Below, piece after piece: positions 43,076 through 55,215 of a stretch of DNA of 64,000 bases. Position 1 is the first letter of the stretch, and every line of letters begins with the position of its first letter. The DNA is taken from positions 62,001-126,000 of the forward strand of contig CP137869.1 in the NCBI GenBank assembly GCA_034406715.1. Direction: 5' to 3'. Below the pieces are notes generated by a model. That model was not told where the DNA came from. It did not search any database and saw only the letters and a program-made list of their open reading frames with translations. Both the position numbers and the translations under genes were made by a program. The stretch comes from Rhodotorula mucilaginosa (Eukaryota; Basidiomycota; Microbotryomycetes; Sporidiobolales; Sporidiobolaceae).

Positions 43076-46000
43076 TCAGAACTCTGCAACCTCAAAGGTC
43101 CACTTGCCCGTCTCTGGCTCAAAATCGACAAACTCGGTCCCTTCAAGGTTCCGCAGGCGCTTCATGTGCTGCTGCACGCGCGGGTGCTCCTTGTCCTTGA
43201 TCGGCTTCCTCGTCGCCTTGTCGAGCGGGAAGCAATTCTCGAGCGTGATCGTCGCCGGAACGTTGAGGCCCTCCCCGGGGGGAGGCTTGATGTCGTCGTA
43301 CTCGTCCGGGTAGACGGTCGCGTTGCGGTCTTCGAGGCGGACGAGTCCGCCAAGGAGTTCCTCGACCGAAGGGAGCGTCGTGAGATCGACTGGCTGCGAG
43401 AAGGCGACTTGGCCGTAGCCGACGCGGCCGACGACGAGGTCGGGAACTGCGCGCAACTTGGCAGCGGGGAGCTTCTGCAACGTGTCGAGCGACGGCGACG
43501 TGAAGTAGTCGCCGTGCTTGGGCGCCGCCGGTGTAGCCGGCGGTCGTCGTGCGGGCCAGTCGGATGACGAGGCGGCGGCGGCGGCGGCCGATTTGCCCAC
43601 CGACGGCGAGTCGATTGTCGTGTTACCCTCGCCGGTGCCGCCCTCGGAGAGAGCAAAGGAAGCTTCGTTCTCATCGCCGCCGCCGTTGTTGTTGACGCCT
43701 CGGGCGGGAGTGCCGAACAAGGACGAACGACTCGGGACCTCAACTTCGGGGTTGAAAGTCACGCGAGCACGGCCGGGCGTCGCGACGCCGCCATCCGATA
43801 CTGCCGAGCTATTGCCGAGGTGAGACTTGCCGAGCGTCTTTTTGTCGATGACGAGCTTCTTGACGCTCGGGCGAGAGACGAACGCGTTCGGGCTGAGGGC
43901 GACTTCGTCACTGAGGCCGTTCACGAGTTTGAGCGGCGACGACGACGCGCGACCGTTCGGAGTTCCAGGCGAGACGAGGCTACTCGTCGTACTGACACCG
44001 AGTCCACTCCCGATCGTGAGCGGCGAACCGGGAGCGGGCGATGCGCTCGAAGTCGAACCGAACCCTCGCAGGCGGGTAATCTTGGTCGAAGACCGGCTGA
44101 CGGGCGTCCCCCGGAACGCGGTAAAGATGGGCGGCTTCTTCTTCTCCTCGGCCGGACGCGCCGGGGAAGGGTTCACGCTCGCAAAGAGCGGGTTCGAGCC
44201 GTACGCGTTGGCGTCTTCGGCCGAGGCGTACGCGGCCGGCTGCGGTTGACCGGCTTGTCCTCCCAAGTTGGTGCTTCCGAACAACGAACCGCCGAGGCCA
44301 GGTTGCTGCTGTTGCAGTTGCGGTTGCTGAGTGGAGCCGAACAAGGACGTCTGCTGCTGCGGTTGCGCCTGCGCGGTCGAGCCAAACAGTCCACCACCTC
44401 CTCCGAGCGAAGGCGCAGTCGATTGGCCAAACAACCCGCCGCCCGTCGCCGGCTGAGCCGGCTTGGCACCAAAGAGACCACCGCCAAAGGTGTTGGTCCC
44501 CGCGGCCGGTTGCTGCTGCTGCTGCTGCCCAAAGGTGCTCGTGCCGCCAAAAAGCCCACCCGTGCTCGGCGCCGCCGAAGTCTGCTGACCGAAGCCGGGA
44601 GTCGCGCCAGGCTGCTGTTGTTGGGTACTGCCAAAGAGTCCACCGGTCGTCGCTCCTGCGGCGGGAGTCGCGCCAAACGAAAAAGTCGGCTTGGGTGCGG
44701 TGGATGCTGCGGCCGGTTGTCCGAAAGCGGGCGCAGACGTCGCCGGAGCTGCCGCGCCAAAGAGGGGCTTGTTCGCCGTCGAGCCAAAGCTGAACCCACC
44801 TGCAGCAGGTTGCTGTTGCTGCTGCTGAGCGGGCTGCGCGGAGCCGAACAACCCGCCGGTGGCGGCCGGTTGCGCAGGCTGCCCGAACGGATTCGACGGC
44901 GCCGCACTCGTGGCCGGCGTAGAGCCAAAGAGTCCACCCGAAGACGCCGGAGTCGTCGTGCTCGCGCCGAAGGAGAAACCGGTCGTGGCGGGCTTTGGCG
45001 CAGCAGCCGCTCCGAAGCCGCCAAAGGCAGGAGCGGAGGACGCTGCCGGCTGACCGAAAGCGTTGCCGGTGCTGGCGGAACCAAACAGACCGCCAGTCTG
45101 CTGCGGCTGCGAAGTCGCTGCGCCAAAGAGGCCGCCACCTGCAGCGGGTTGAGACGTCGCCGGTTGGCCGAAACCTCCCGTCGCGCCGCCGGCGCTACCG
45201 AAAAGGCCGCCCGTCGCCGGCGCTGCTCCGAACCCGGTGCTGGCCGGCTGCGCCGCGCCGAAAGCAGGGGTCGAGCTCGCTGCGCCAAAGAGTCCACCGC
45301 CGGTCGTGCCCGTGTTGGCGGCACCAAAGGCGGGCGTCGCGGATGAACCGAACGCGCTGCCGAAAGTCGGGGCCGCTCCAGCGGTGGGCGTCTTGCGGTT
45401 GGCTTGGTAATCCTGGTACCGCAGTTCCTCGAACGAGTAGTTCTTGTACTGGGGCATGCAGGTGATGGACTGGAAGTGGTGCGCGGTTTGGTTCGCGGGA
45501 GGCGGCTTGCCTTCTTCCTGAGGCGGTTCCATGACCGTCGTAGTCTGGTACGGAGCTACGGCCGTGCCATTTGGCGGACCGGTCGGGGCAGCGGCGCCGA
45601 ACGCGGGTGCAGCGGAAGCTAATGCATCGGGCCAAAGAGTCAGCCCCGGAGCCGGATGTTTAGTAGACCGTCAGAGAAGCAAGTTTACCGGAGCCGAAGA
45701 GGCCACCGCCTGCAGCGGGTTGCTGCTGCTGCTGCTGCGCCGACTGTCCGAAGCTGCCAAAGGTCGACGTGGCGGGTTTGGGCGCGCCGAAGAGGCCACC
45801 GGTGGTTCCAGTCGAGGCAGCGGCCGGCTGACCAAAAGTCGAGGTAGCTCCGCCTGCAAGTCCACTCGCGGTCAGAATTTGTATCTGAGGAGACGGTACA
45901 GAGCAAGTCTCGCTCACCGGTACCGCCGAAGGAGAAGCCCGTGCTGCCAGTGTTTGCCGTGTTTCCAGCACCGAAGAGCCCGCCGCCTGCCGCCGGTTGG

Positions 46001-46509
46001 CCAAAGGAGGGTGTCGCCGCTGCCGGTGCACCGAATGCTGGTGCCGCAGGTGCAGCTGAGCCGAATCCGCCTCCTATAGAGCAAAGGTGCGCGTGTTTCC
46101 ACGAGCCGAGGGGGGCACAACATGGTCAGTGGGAAGCGCCTTGAACGCCCGACCCATGACACGAGCGTACCGAATGTGCTTGTCTGCTGAGCTGGCTGGC
46201 CGAACGCGGGTGTCGACTGCGCTCCGCCAAAAGTCGCTGTTGGCAAGGGGAGCGCGAGAGGGCGGTCAGCGTCAAGTCCCCGCGGCGTCCACGAGGGCGC
46301 GCCATTCAACACGAAGGCTCTGAGTACAGTCTCTAGAGACGGTCTCTGTGGGTATGCTTGGCCTCGGAGGACTTACTCGATCCGAACGCGCCGCCCGTCG
46401 CTGCACCGCCAAACAGCCCTCCGCCCGCTGGCTGTTGCTGCTGTTGCTGCTGCGGCTGTTGCTGCTGCTGCTGGCCAAAGCCGCCGAATGATCCACTCGC
46501 GCCAAACAT
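43076..46509 (-). CDS. NUP98: FG/GLFG nucleoporin of the Nup98/Nup116 type
   Basis: Central-channel nuclear pore protein. From ATG 46507-46509 (MFGASGSFGGFGQQQQQQ) onward, many GLFG and FG repeats run to about 44240, interrupted by the Gle2-binding (GLEBS) segment FQSITCMPQYKNYSFEELRY near 45410-45480. A Ser/Thr-rich linker follows, then the C-terminal Nup98 autopeptidase-like domain: HGDYFTSPSLDTLQKLPAA, PDLVVGRVGYGQVAFSQPVD, ITLENCFPLDKATRKPIKD and GKWTFEVAEF, at which it stops. There is no HF-S cleavage site and no Nup96. This makes it like yeast Nup100/Nup116 rather than a Nup98-Nup96 precursor. Several introns lie between 45530 and 46380. The long frames antisense to the repeats are composition artefacts. 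Confidence 0.9.
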
Positions 46510-46809
46510 GGTTTCCCCTCTGCGACGAGCGACGGAGACGGGTTCAAGGAGGAAGAGCGAGTCGACTAGAACGGCTCAGAGCGCGACGATATGCACACGC
46601 GGGTGTCTAGCAGCGTGGCACGCGCTGGTATAAATAGCTCGCAAGAGCTCGTAACGAGCTACACGCAGCGAGTGCGAGTGCGAGTGCGGTCAAGTTACGA
46701 AGAACTGGGCGTCGAGTCGTGACGACCAGCATGCAGCAGCAGGCGGAGAGACGATACTATCAAACAGCGACCAGCGATAAATATTACAGCAACAGCTTCC
46801 TCTCTAAAA
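46510..46809. other. Intergenic region upstream of the nucleoporin gene
   Basis: 300 bp between two minus-strand genes, lower in GC than its flanks, with AT-rich pieces near 46630 and 46775. No gene seen. Confidence 0.4.
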
Positions 46810-49800
46810 TCAGACCGACGCAAGTATAAGGTGCTGGACCCGCGCCGAGGCGAACGAAAACCCGCGATGGAACGCAGTCATGGTCAGGACCAGCACCGGC
46901 TTGAGCACCGTCCGCCCCGATCCCGATTCCTCCCTCTCGAGCCCTTTCTTCCGCAAATGAGTCAAGAACTCGCGCTCGCACTCTTCCGCGACGAAAATGT
47001 ACCCGAGGCGGCGCGACGACGAGGTCGTCGTCGGCGGCGGCGGCGGCGACTCGGACGCGGCGTCCGAATCCGTCTTGACTGCGTGCCCCGCCGCTCGGAG
47101 CACTTCCCACGGCGTTTCGACATAGTTGCTCCGATCGAGCGACGCGTGACAAGGCGTCCGGTGAGGTCGCCCGTTCGGCGGTGGCGGCACCAAAGTCCAG
47201 ACCGCAAACGTCGTCGGGTCGCTCGACGAGCGCGTCAAAGCGGCGTCGCCCGGAAAGGGTCGCGGGAAAGAGGGGAGTATCGCAGGGAGTGTCGCGCGAT
47301 GACCGAGTCGAGGGCCGACATGTCCTTCTGGTCCCGTGACGCGACGGCGCTTCGCGCGATCGACGGCCACATCGCATTCGCAAGGCGGAATACGATCAAG
47401 TCCGCCGGAGACGTCCGATTCAGACACAAGGAGGCCGTCGGATCCCCGCTGACTGGGCGAAGGCGCGTCGGACCGCTGAGCCGGCGACGAGTACGACCGT
47501 TTCATCGGAGACGCAGGGGGCCGGCGTGCTGGCGTCTTGACCTGCACGACAGCAGCAGCATCGCGCGCGTCTTCCTGCGCCTCAATTTGTCCCTTTTCGA
47601 TCGGTGGTGGCGGTAATGCTGGCGGAGTTGATTGGCGTCTTCTGCTCGGTGGTGGCGCGGCCGAGGAGATCATGAAAGTCGCGCGCAGGAGCGAAGTAGT
47701 CGCGGTTCCCGAATCGACGGCGACCCCGTCGCTTCTTTTCGAGCGCCTGGCCGTCGACTCAACGCCCGGGCGTCGAACGCGGTCCGCTTCCTCCAATCGG
47801 CGGACCCACATCTCGCGTTCCCTCGCCGCCCGGTCTTCATCGCTCGAGTCTCGTCGATCCCGATACCGCGCGCCTTCCATCCCCAAATCAAAGAGATGTT
47901 CGACGAGTCGGACAACGGCGGGTTGACTGACTCCGACCGCGCGTTCGGCGACTCTCTGCAGCTCGGCGAGCGAGACGGGCTCGCCGGATCCGTCGGACCG
48001 GTCGGATTTGGTGAATCGCGGCCAACGCAACTCGTAGTACTGAGATAAAAGACATCGTCAGCAACGAGAGGTGTAAGGAATTCTGCTGAGATACATCATA
48101 CTCACAGGTGAATCGAACGACTTCTGAAAGCCTGCGCCGTTCAGCTCTGCCACGCGTGCTTGTCGGAAAATCAGCTGCGGTCGGACGGCGTTCCCGCGCA
48201 GATGCTTGGCCAAGCTAAACGTGAAGCTTGTGCACTGACGATAAGAAGCACGTCAGCTTGTACCTCCGGACAGCTGAAAGGCGCAGGGGGGGCAAACGCA
48301 CGGCGCCATCGTAGACCGGATACTCGTCCTGGGGACCACTCATGCCGACATACGTGAACGGGGATTCCGAGCACTGCATCTGGGGGTACTCGAAACGATC
48401 ATAAGGCGCCTGGCGGATCGAGCTGTTGAACACGGCGAGTTCCTCGCGCGACAGGCCGTACGAGACCGAGAAGAGGATGTGAAAGTGCTTCTTGTTGTCT
48501 CGCTGCGGTCCTCTCCGGAAATTAGCGAGCTCCTCGATTTCGAATGACGGCAGAGGCTCGAGATACTGCACTCCGCTTCGCGCCGTGTTCGGGCGCCGCC
48601 ACCCCGACGAAAAAGGTGGTAAGGACCGAAGGCGGTACTGCAGGCAACATCCGTCAACTCGCGCGTTCTTCCGCGCAACCTGCCTTGCCCGATTTACCGA
48701 GCAGTTCGCGCGCTCGTTTGGCGGTGTACGAAGCGCCGACAAGGTGAAAATCGAGGGTGTCGCCAGCTCCAGGGATGAAATCCTTTTTCAGCTTGATCCA
48801 CTTGGCACCGCGACGCCAGTCGTTGTACAGCGAAGTGAAAGGTTTGAGCATGAGGCCCTCTGTTGTAATGAGTTCCGTCAGTTCTCGGCGAGTCGGCAAG
48901 GCACGAAGAGCACGAGAGCGCACCCGACCGATTGACGATGATTTGAGCAAACCGTTCCCGAAGAGCCGGCAACGCCGAGCAACGATTGCTGAAATCAATC
49001 ACGTGTTGCTCCGCGACCATACTCTGCACCGGGTTTTTCAGCTCGTGTTGAATCGTAATGGACAGGAAAGGACCTCGTAGCCTCACATAGCCTGGGATCT
49101 CGCAAACCAGGTGGCAGAGTGCTTTTCTCCGTTCCTCGTAAGTTTCTGTTCGAGAAGAAATAACCGAATGTCAGCTTACTATCACGCGATCCCTTCGATG
49201 AACGAGATGATCGGCTTACCGTTTAAGAGAGAACGGTCATCCACAAGTAGACAGTCGAACCAAACGATCATGAGGTGAAGGCCCGGCTTGCGTTGACCGC
49301 CGAAAGCACCGCCCGCCCCTTCCTCGCGTTCGGAGGCTTTGCTGCGCATCGGACTCGGCGTTGCACCAGTCTGACCAGTCTCGAACGACTCGGCGGCGAC
49401 GGCAGCGACGTTTCTTCGCGCGGATGGGAAACCCTCCTCGCCGACTTCGACCGGTGAGTCGAGCTTGGCGTAGCCTAAGCGCCAGAACTCGGCAACGCTC
49501 TGCGTCTCCTCGTCCCAAGGGACCATCTCGCCTTCGAGTATGGCTTTCCGTGGCGGGTTGCGGTTTGATGCTCCCGACGCGAAGTAAGGCCAGAGGGGCT
49601 CGTCGGTCGGTCCGTCCGTCAGGTCTAATGGGATCCCCAAGGCTGCCTTGATGGCCCTGCCGAAGAAAAGGAGGTCAGAAAGAGGTCATTTCGCCAAAGC
49701 AGACTCAGGAACTCGCGGGAGTAAGCGTCGGCGGTCAGCAGTGCTGTCGCGACCGGATTTCGAGAAGATCTTGACGCGCTTGTCCGCCGGCTGAGTAAGA

Positions 49801-51234
49801 TCGACGTGCAGCTGTACACTGCGTCATACGAAGAAGACGTCGCAGGTCAGAGGCAATGTCAACGTAACGACATAAACTGTACGTCACCGTACCGCTCGCC
49901 GTCGTATTTCGTTTCAACGCCCACGAGACCCGTTAAATCTTTTGTGGCCGCCCCGCAGGTGCCTGGTCTTTGCGATTTGGGGATCTAGGGTTACAGAGAA
50001 CATCAGCGAGACAATGTTGGGCTTCGTATGCGAATCAAGCTGACTTTGACGGGGACGCCAACGCAAGGCTTCGCTGGAGGAAGAGGCGCTCCGGAACCTG
50101 AGCAAAGCGGCTGTCGAGTCAGCGATTCGTTACAGTAGCTCGGAACCGATCACACGTCCGCTGACTCACGCAAGTGTACGTCGACCAGCCACGCCACTCG
50201 ATCCAGATCTGCGACGGCGCAGTACAGGCTCCGGGCGTCAGGAGCCCAATACCTCAGGGCATCCTCCACGGTGACGATCGTGTAGGCCGCAGAGTTGTAG
50301 TTCACGAGCGACGCCGTGGCGTTCGGAGTCGGTGGCGGGTACAGGAGCGGCGAAAGGTCGCGGATGATGATCTGGACGATGACCGACACCTCGGAAGGGG
50401 CTAGCCCTCGCAAGAGATCTGAAAGGATGGCGTCCTGTGTCCGGTGAACATATCCGCCTGTCACGCGCAGGTCGCGCACTGGAAGGAGAGCGCCAGTCAG
50501 CTTGATTTGAAGCACTGATTCGCGATCGAGGTGTCGCTTTGGGCAGACGCACCTTCTTTCGCCGACCACTGCGACAGAGCCGCGAGCTCGTCGAGCAGCT
50601 GATCGACCCTGCGGATGCATCATCGTCAACTTCAGGTCGACATTGAGCAAAATCTAGCGACGCCGCACCGGCCAAGCGTGATCTCCTCCTGCTCACGGGA
50701 ACCACTTCCTCTGAACCCTCGAGACTTTCCTTCCATGTACAGCCGGACCTGCTCGCCGAGGCACCCAGAGTGTGTGACGGTGCCTGTCTGTGACGTAGCA
50801 ACGCAAGCGTCGATAAAGTGGCCGTCTCGGAGGCCGAGCAGTTTAGACAAGATTTGAGCGAGTTTCTGTTCCCGGAGGTCGTAACTGCTCCCCTTCCCCG
50901 AGTCAGCCCTTCTTTGCGGATTTCTCGCGAGCACTTGTACACGGACTACTCACCGACGCCTTGCGCCCTCTTCAGGGAAGAAAAGGCGGAAAAAGAGGAC
51001 GACGAAACCGTCCATCGAGTCGACCCTGGCGAGTGCCTCCCGACCGGTCTGAATAAACAGCTTGAGCGCGTTCGGCGTAGTCGAGTCCTTCTCCGACCGT
51101 GCACGAGTCTTGGCGGACCGTGCTGCCGGTCTCGCTTTGGCGCTGCCAAGCGTATGTACGAGTTCAGCAAAGTGCTTGAAGGGGACCGCATTCCGGTAGA
51201 GAACCGCAGGAGGAGGCGCCCGGCATCCGTCCAT
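46810..51234 (-). CDS. ATP-dependent DNA ligase, fungal-type with long C-terminal extension
   Basis: Seals nicks through a lysine-AMP intermediate. The N-terminal domain starts MDGCRAPPPAVLYRNAVPFK (ATG 51232-51234) and includes LFFRLFFPEEGARRRYGLRE, typical of eukaryotic ligases. Adenylation motif I is VETKYDGERVQLHVD, restored across an intron at about 49818-49901. Then come VKIFSKSGRDSTADR, LEGEMVPWDEE (motif III), GLHLMIVWFDCLLVDD (IIIa), EGLMLKP (IV) and AKWIKLKKDF (V). The OB-fold region contains KKHFHILFSVSYGLSREELA and ends near YYELRWPRFTKSDR. About 330 disordered, Pro/Ser/Arg-rich residues follow. It is neither a clear Lig1 nor a clear Lig4; it resembles the third, poorly characterised ligase found in many fungi. 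Exon borders in 48050-50700 were not all resolved. Confidence 0.8.
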
Positions 51235-51455
51235 ATGCGAGACAGCACAGCTCTGGTGGGCGCGGTCTACTCGAGCATCGTCGGCGCGGGAAGAAGAACG
51301 CTTGGAGGAGCGTGCAAACCTATGCTGAAATTTTTGACATTTCCCGCACGAGACGCGCCGCGCCACGAGAAGCCAAAAAAGACCGATCTCCGCGGACAGG
51401 CTGAGCTGGTCGAGTTCATTTGATTGCAAGCTAGGGACGGAGAAGGTGTGCATGG

Positions 51456-54400
51456 CTACGCAGAAGCAGGCGCGCGAGGTCGCGGATACAGGGTACGACA
51501 AGGAGGGGGACGGGGGTATATATACCGGTGGTGGTTAGATGCGCTGGGCCTGCCCAGCTGCGCATTTCCGTGGGAGGAAAAAATAGGATGAATGGTATCG
51601 GAGGTAATTGATTCCCTTTTGGCTGCACTAGGGTTAATATAGGGGGCGGGTACTGAGAGGCGCCGAGGTCGAGAGACATTCACGAAGGCAAGAGGCTGAT
51701 CCCAGAGACGGCGAGTTTGGTCGGTCTGCGCAATCTCGGCGGTCAGCACTGGGTCTACAGGCAATGAAGACCGGGCGAGGTCAGAAGGAACGTACTGGAA
51801 GGGATGAGGCGGCCAGAGGTTTGCTTCCTCAGCTGCATCGAGCAAGTGCAGCTCTTCCTCCTCCTCGTCCTCATCGGGGTCGTCGAGCTGCCGGATCGCG
51901 TCGTCAAACGCATTACCGAGCGAGCCTCGCCGTTGCGCAGCCGAGCAAACTTCGCACATGGCAGTGCCAAGCATGCACGCGCCCCCGCAGATACTGCGCT
52001 GCGCCCTCTCCGCCGAGGTCGAGAGCAAACCGCCACCTCCGAGCGGGTCGCCGTTCCCGTACCGCATCAAGGTGACCGAGTCGGCGGTAAGTGAGCCCGA
52101 ATGCTGCGACGCCGAGAACGCCGAAAAGTTGGTCGTCGCACTCGAGGCCGAGTCGAAAAACGAGGGCGAGAGAGGCGACGCGCTCGTCGAAGACGTGTTG
52201 GACGCTTGGCGCCCATGGACAGACCGCGGTCCCGGCGCTCGCAGCGGTCCGGGCCGCGCACGACGGATGTCGATCGGGACTGCGGACGCCCGAACCGGCG
52301 AACTGGGGATGGTCGGAGGCGCCGTCGCGGCCGAGTCGGGAGTGCTTGGTGTAGAGGTCGCAGGTCCTTCGGTCGACGACGGAGATTTTCCGGAGGCGAG
52401 CGAGATCGACTCTGCGGTGATCCCGCGTCGGAACTTTGGCTTCAACGGCAACGCAAAGTCCAACGCGAGCGGTTGTGAGAATGCCTCGTCTGTTCGGCAA
52501 GCGAAGGCCTCCCACGCTTGACGACCGGCTTCGAGCTTGTCGACGAAGTCGCCAAACTCTGCGGATTGATCCCAGTGTTAGCGACGAGTGCGATCGATAG
52601 CCAGCACTCGTGGAGGGACTCACCCTCGACAACGCCAGCCATGGCGGCAAAGAGCGGCTTGCAGAACAGGTCGATGAAGCCGACTTGGCCCTTCGCTTGA
52701 GCTTTTGCATCGTTCGGATCTTGCGTAATGACGGTGACCGGAAGACCGAATCCGGCTTCGATGCTGGCTTGGACGGCCCACTCGGCTTGCAGCGCCGCGG
52801 CCCAGGATCGAGAGATGCGGTGTGGTCGCGTCTATTATCAGTCTCAAGAGGTCAGCTCTGGTCGCCAGAGTCAAAGACGTAATGTACTGCCGCCACTCAC
52901 GGGATTGCTGATGTCGGCACACTTGATCAGACCCGCGCAGAGGAGGAGTCGGTCCGCCTCGAGCTCTTCCGCATTCCGCGAGAGACCGGCGTCCATCCGC
53001 TTCTTCATCTCGGCCAAGTCGGTCACGAACGCGAAATGCCGGCTCATGTCGGTCGCGAGGATGGACGACTCGAGCACGCGACGGAACGGCGTCGCCGCGT
53101 CGCCGAGGCAGCCAAAGTCGCCGCCGAGGAACTCGTCAAAGTGGAACTTGCGAAGCATGTGGATCAGAGTGACGGTGTGGAAGTTTTCCAAGATCGACTT
53201 GTCGTCGTAGACTTGCGCGACGGGGGCTCGCGCGTTCACCTGCAGACCGATTTTGGAGAGTCAGGATGAGGAACCCAACAAAGAAAAAGACGGGTAGCTG
53301 ACTGACCATGTACGCGTTCGTCAAGCCCGGGTGGCCGACGTCGTGCCCGATGCAGGCGATCATGAGGGCGAAAACGTCTGATGGCCGCAGGAGCTGACCG
53401 ATCGAGCTCTGCTCGACCGCTCGATTCCGCCGCCACTTGCGTCGGGGGACCCCCGCAGCGACAGGGTGGTCTTCTTCGCAGAGAAGATAGAGAGGCGGGA
53501 CGAGGCCCATCCGGAGGAGGAACGAGTAGCACGCTTGCGTGACATCCGCTGCGTGTTTGAAGTTGTGGTAGCCGTTGCGTTCGTGATACGCGGATCGCAA
53601 GGAAAGAAGCAACGCGCGGAGCCGGTCTACAGGGAAGGGGAAAGAAGTCAGGAGATGGTCGCAAGCGGGGGCCTGGGCGAGTGCGGAAAAAAAGAAGACT
53701 CACCGAGGTCAAACTCTACACCTTCCATACTGGCCAAGCTCTCGAATATGAGCCCCATGCAGACAAGGATCTCGTCGGACGAGAACGAGAGCGCGTCGAA
53801 CGACCAACTCTGGAGACTTCCAACGAGTTTGATCCGTTCGTCGGAAGACACTGCCGGGAAAGTCAGCGAGGGGCGGCGGTCTATGGGCGGAGTCGATGGT
53901 GTGGTGTCACGGAAGGGTGAAGTCGGTGCCGCAGAGGTTGGTAACGGGTTCAAGTTGGTTTCCGTCGTCGAAATGGAGGCGTTCCGCGAGGTGACGGGGG
54001 AGGCGATCGGCGAAGCTGGAATGGATTCGAGGTGGTGTGGATGCACAAGTGGCTCGGATCCGCTCGCTAGAGCGGCCGAATTCGAACCGTCTTCGGCTTT
54101 GTGAGCCGCGCAGAGCGCCAGCGAGTGGGCGAGGAGGGACGCGAGATATCGACCCAGCCTGATCGGGAAACAGCTCGGATCAGCCTCGGGCGACCTCGCA
54201 GTTCATCACACACATCAAGTTCGTAGATAGGGATGTCGAAACTCACAGCCGATCGCGACCCCCCTTGACACCGGCGCCGACGACCCCGGTCTCTTTGTCC
54301 CCCGCATCCGGTCCAATCGCATGCCGCAGGCGCTTGCTCATGGCTGTAGCACCATACATGCGATGGTGGTTCCCGACTCCGAGTACTCCGACGTCGACGC

Positions 54401-55004
54401 TTCGGCGCCGGTAGAAATCCGGGGTCGGTTTGAGCAAGCCACCTTCTGCCGAGAGGTTGGTGAAGAAGGGTGACGCGGGAGAGCCGGTCCCGCTCGGCGA
54501 GCACAGCGGCGATGGCGTGTCCTGCATCGAAGCTCTCCGAGAGGGCGGGAGCAAGGGCGAGTCGCTGCTCGAGATGCTGCGGCCGTGCGACGACGACCGG
54601 CCGATACTCGACCTCTTTCCGCCGCCGCCGCCGCGGTGGTTTGGCGAGCCGGGAGTGCTCGGACGTCGCCCGGACGTGACGGTAATGGTAGTCGGACCGA
54701 TGGACCCCCTCCTGGACGTCGATGCGAACGGAGACACAAAGGTGATGCCGCCAAGAGGAGTTGCAGCTGCTCCTCCGGCAGCGGCCCCGCCGCCAGGACC
54801 CGATCGGTCGGAACTCGCCATCGCCGCTGCGAGACTGCCTGTGCGGATCGAACTTGACTCGTGTAGCCTATCTGTGCTCGTAGGCGAGACGGCAGCGTAG
54901 CTCGCGGCCTTGCTGTGGAGCGCCGAGGTTGCTGCTGATGAAGAAGTGGGATTGATCGAGGACGATGTCTCGCTCGCTCCGAACGGTTGCGTGAACGAGT
55001 TCAT
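51456..55004 (-). CDS. PDE2: Class I 3',5'-cyclic nucleotide phosphodiesterase (Pde2-like)
   Basis: Hydrolyses cAMP (possibly cGMP), damping PKA signalling. A Ser/Gly-rich N-terminus of some 300 residues (from ATG about 55002-55004, MNSFTQPFGASETSSS) precedes the HD-type catalytic domain. That domain shows YHNFKHAADVTQACYSFLLR, then LMIACIGHDVGHPGLTNAYM, ENFHTVTLIHMLRKFHFDE, LESSILATDMSRHF and LIKCADISNP, the metal-binding His/Asp set of mammalian-type PDEs. The invariant late segment QVGFIDLFCKPLF is present. A Ser/Pro-rich C-terminal arm of about 300 residues follows, ending near PRPRAPASA; the last exon borders are less sure. A Ser/Arg-rich N-terminus with RRGSIG, RRRSVD and RRASMQ offers candidate PKA sites, which would fit feedback control. 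Confidence 0.9.
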
Positions 55005-55215
55005 GCAGCGCGCTTCGCGCGAGTGCGTTGTCTGAACCGTACCGTACCGCCTCGAGTAGGCCAGCTCTGCCCGCAGACGAATGGGCCGGAGAGGGCCAGA
55101 GAGGGAGGCTGGTCGAGTCGACGACGAGTCTCAGCTGCAGGCGGCAGGCCGAGACGTCGGCGGCGAAAGGACGACGCTGGGACCGACCAGGCTGCTGTAG
55201 AGCTGCGCGGACTCC

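Noticed and set aside
43820-45346. 508-codon plus-strand open frame antisense to the nucleoporin
   Set aside because: It mirrors the FG-repeat codons of the real minus-strand gene, giving an Arg/Ala/Leu-rich product with no domain; GC-rich DNA keeps antisense frames open.
54243-54900. Plus-strand frames opposite the PDE2 N-terminus
   Set aside because: Shadow of the Ser/Gly-rich coding sequence on the minus strand.
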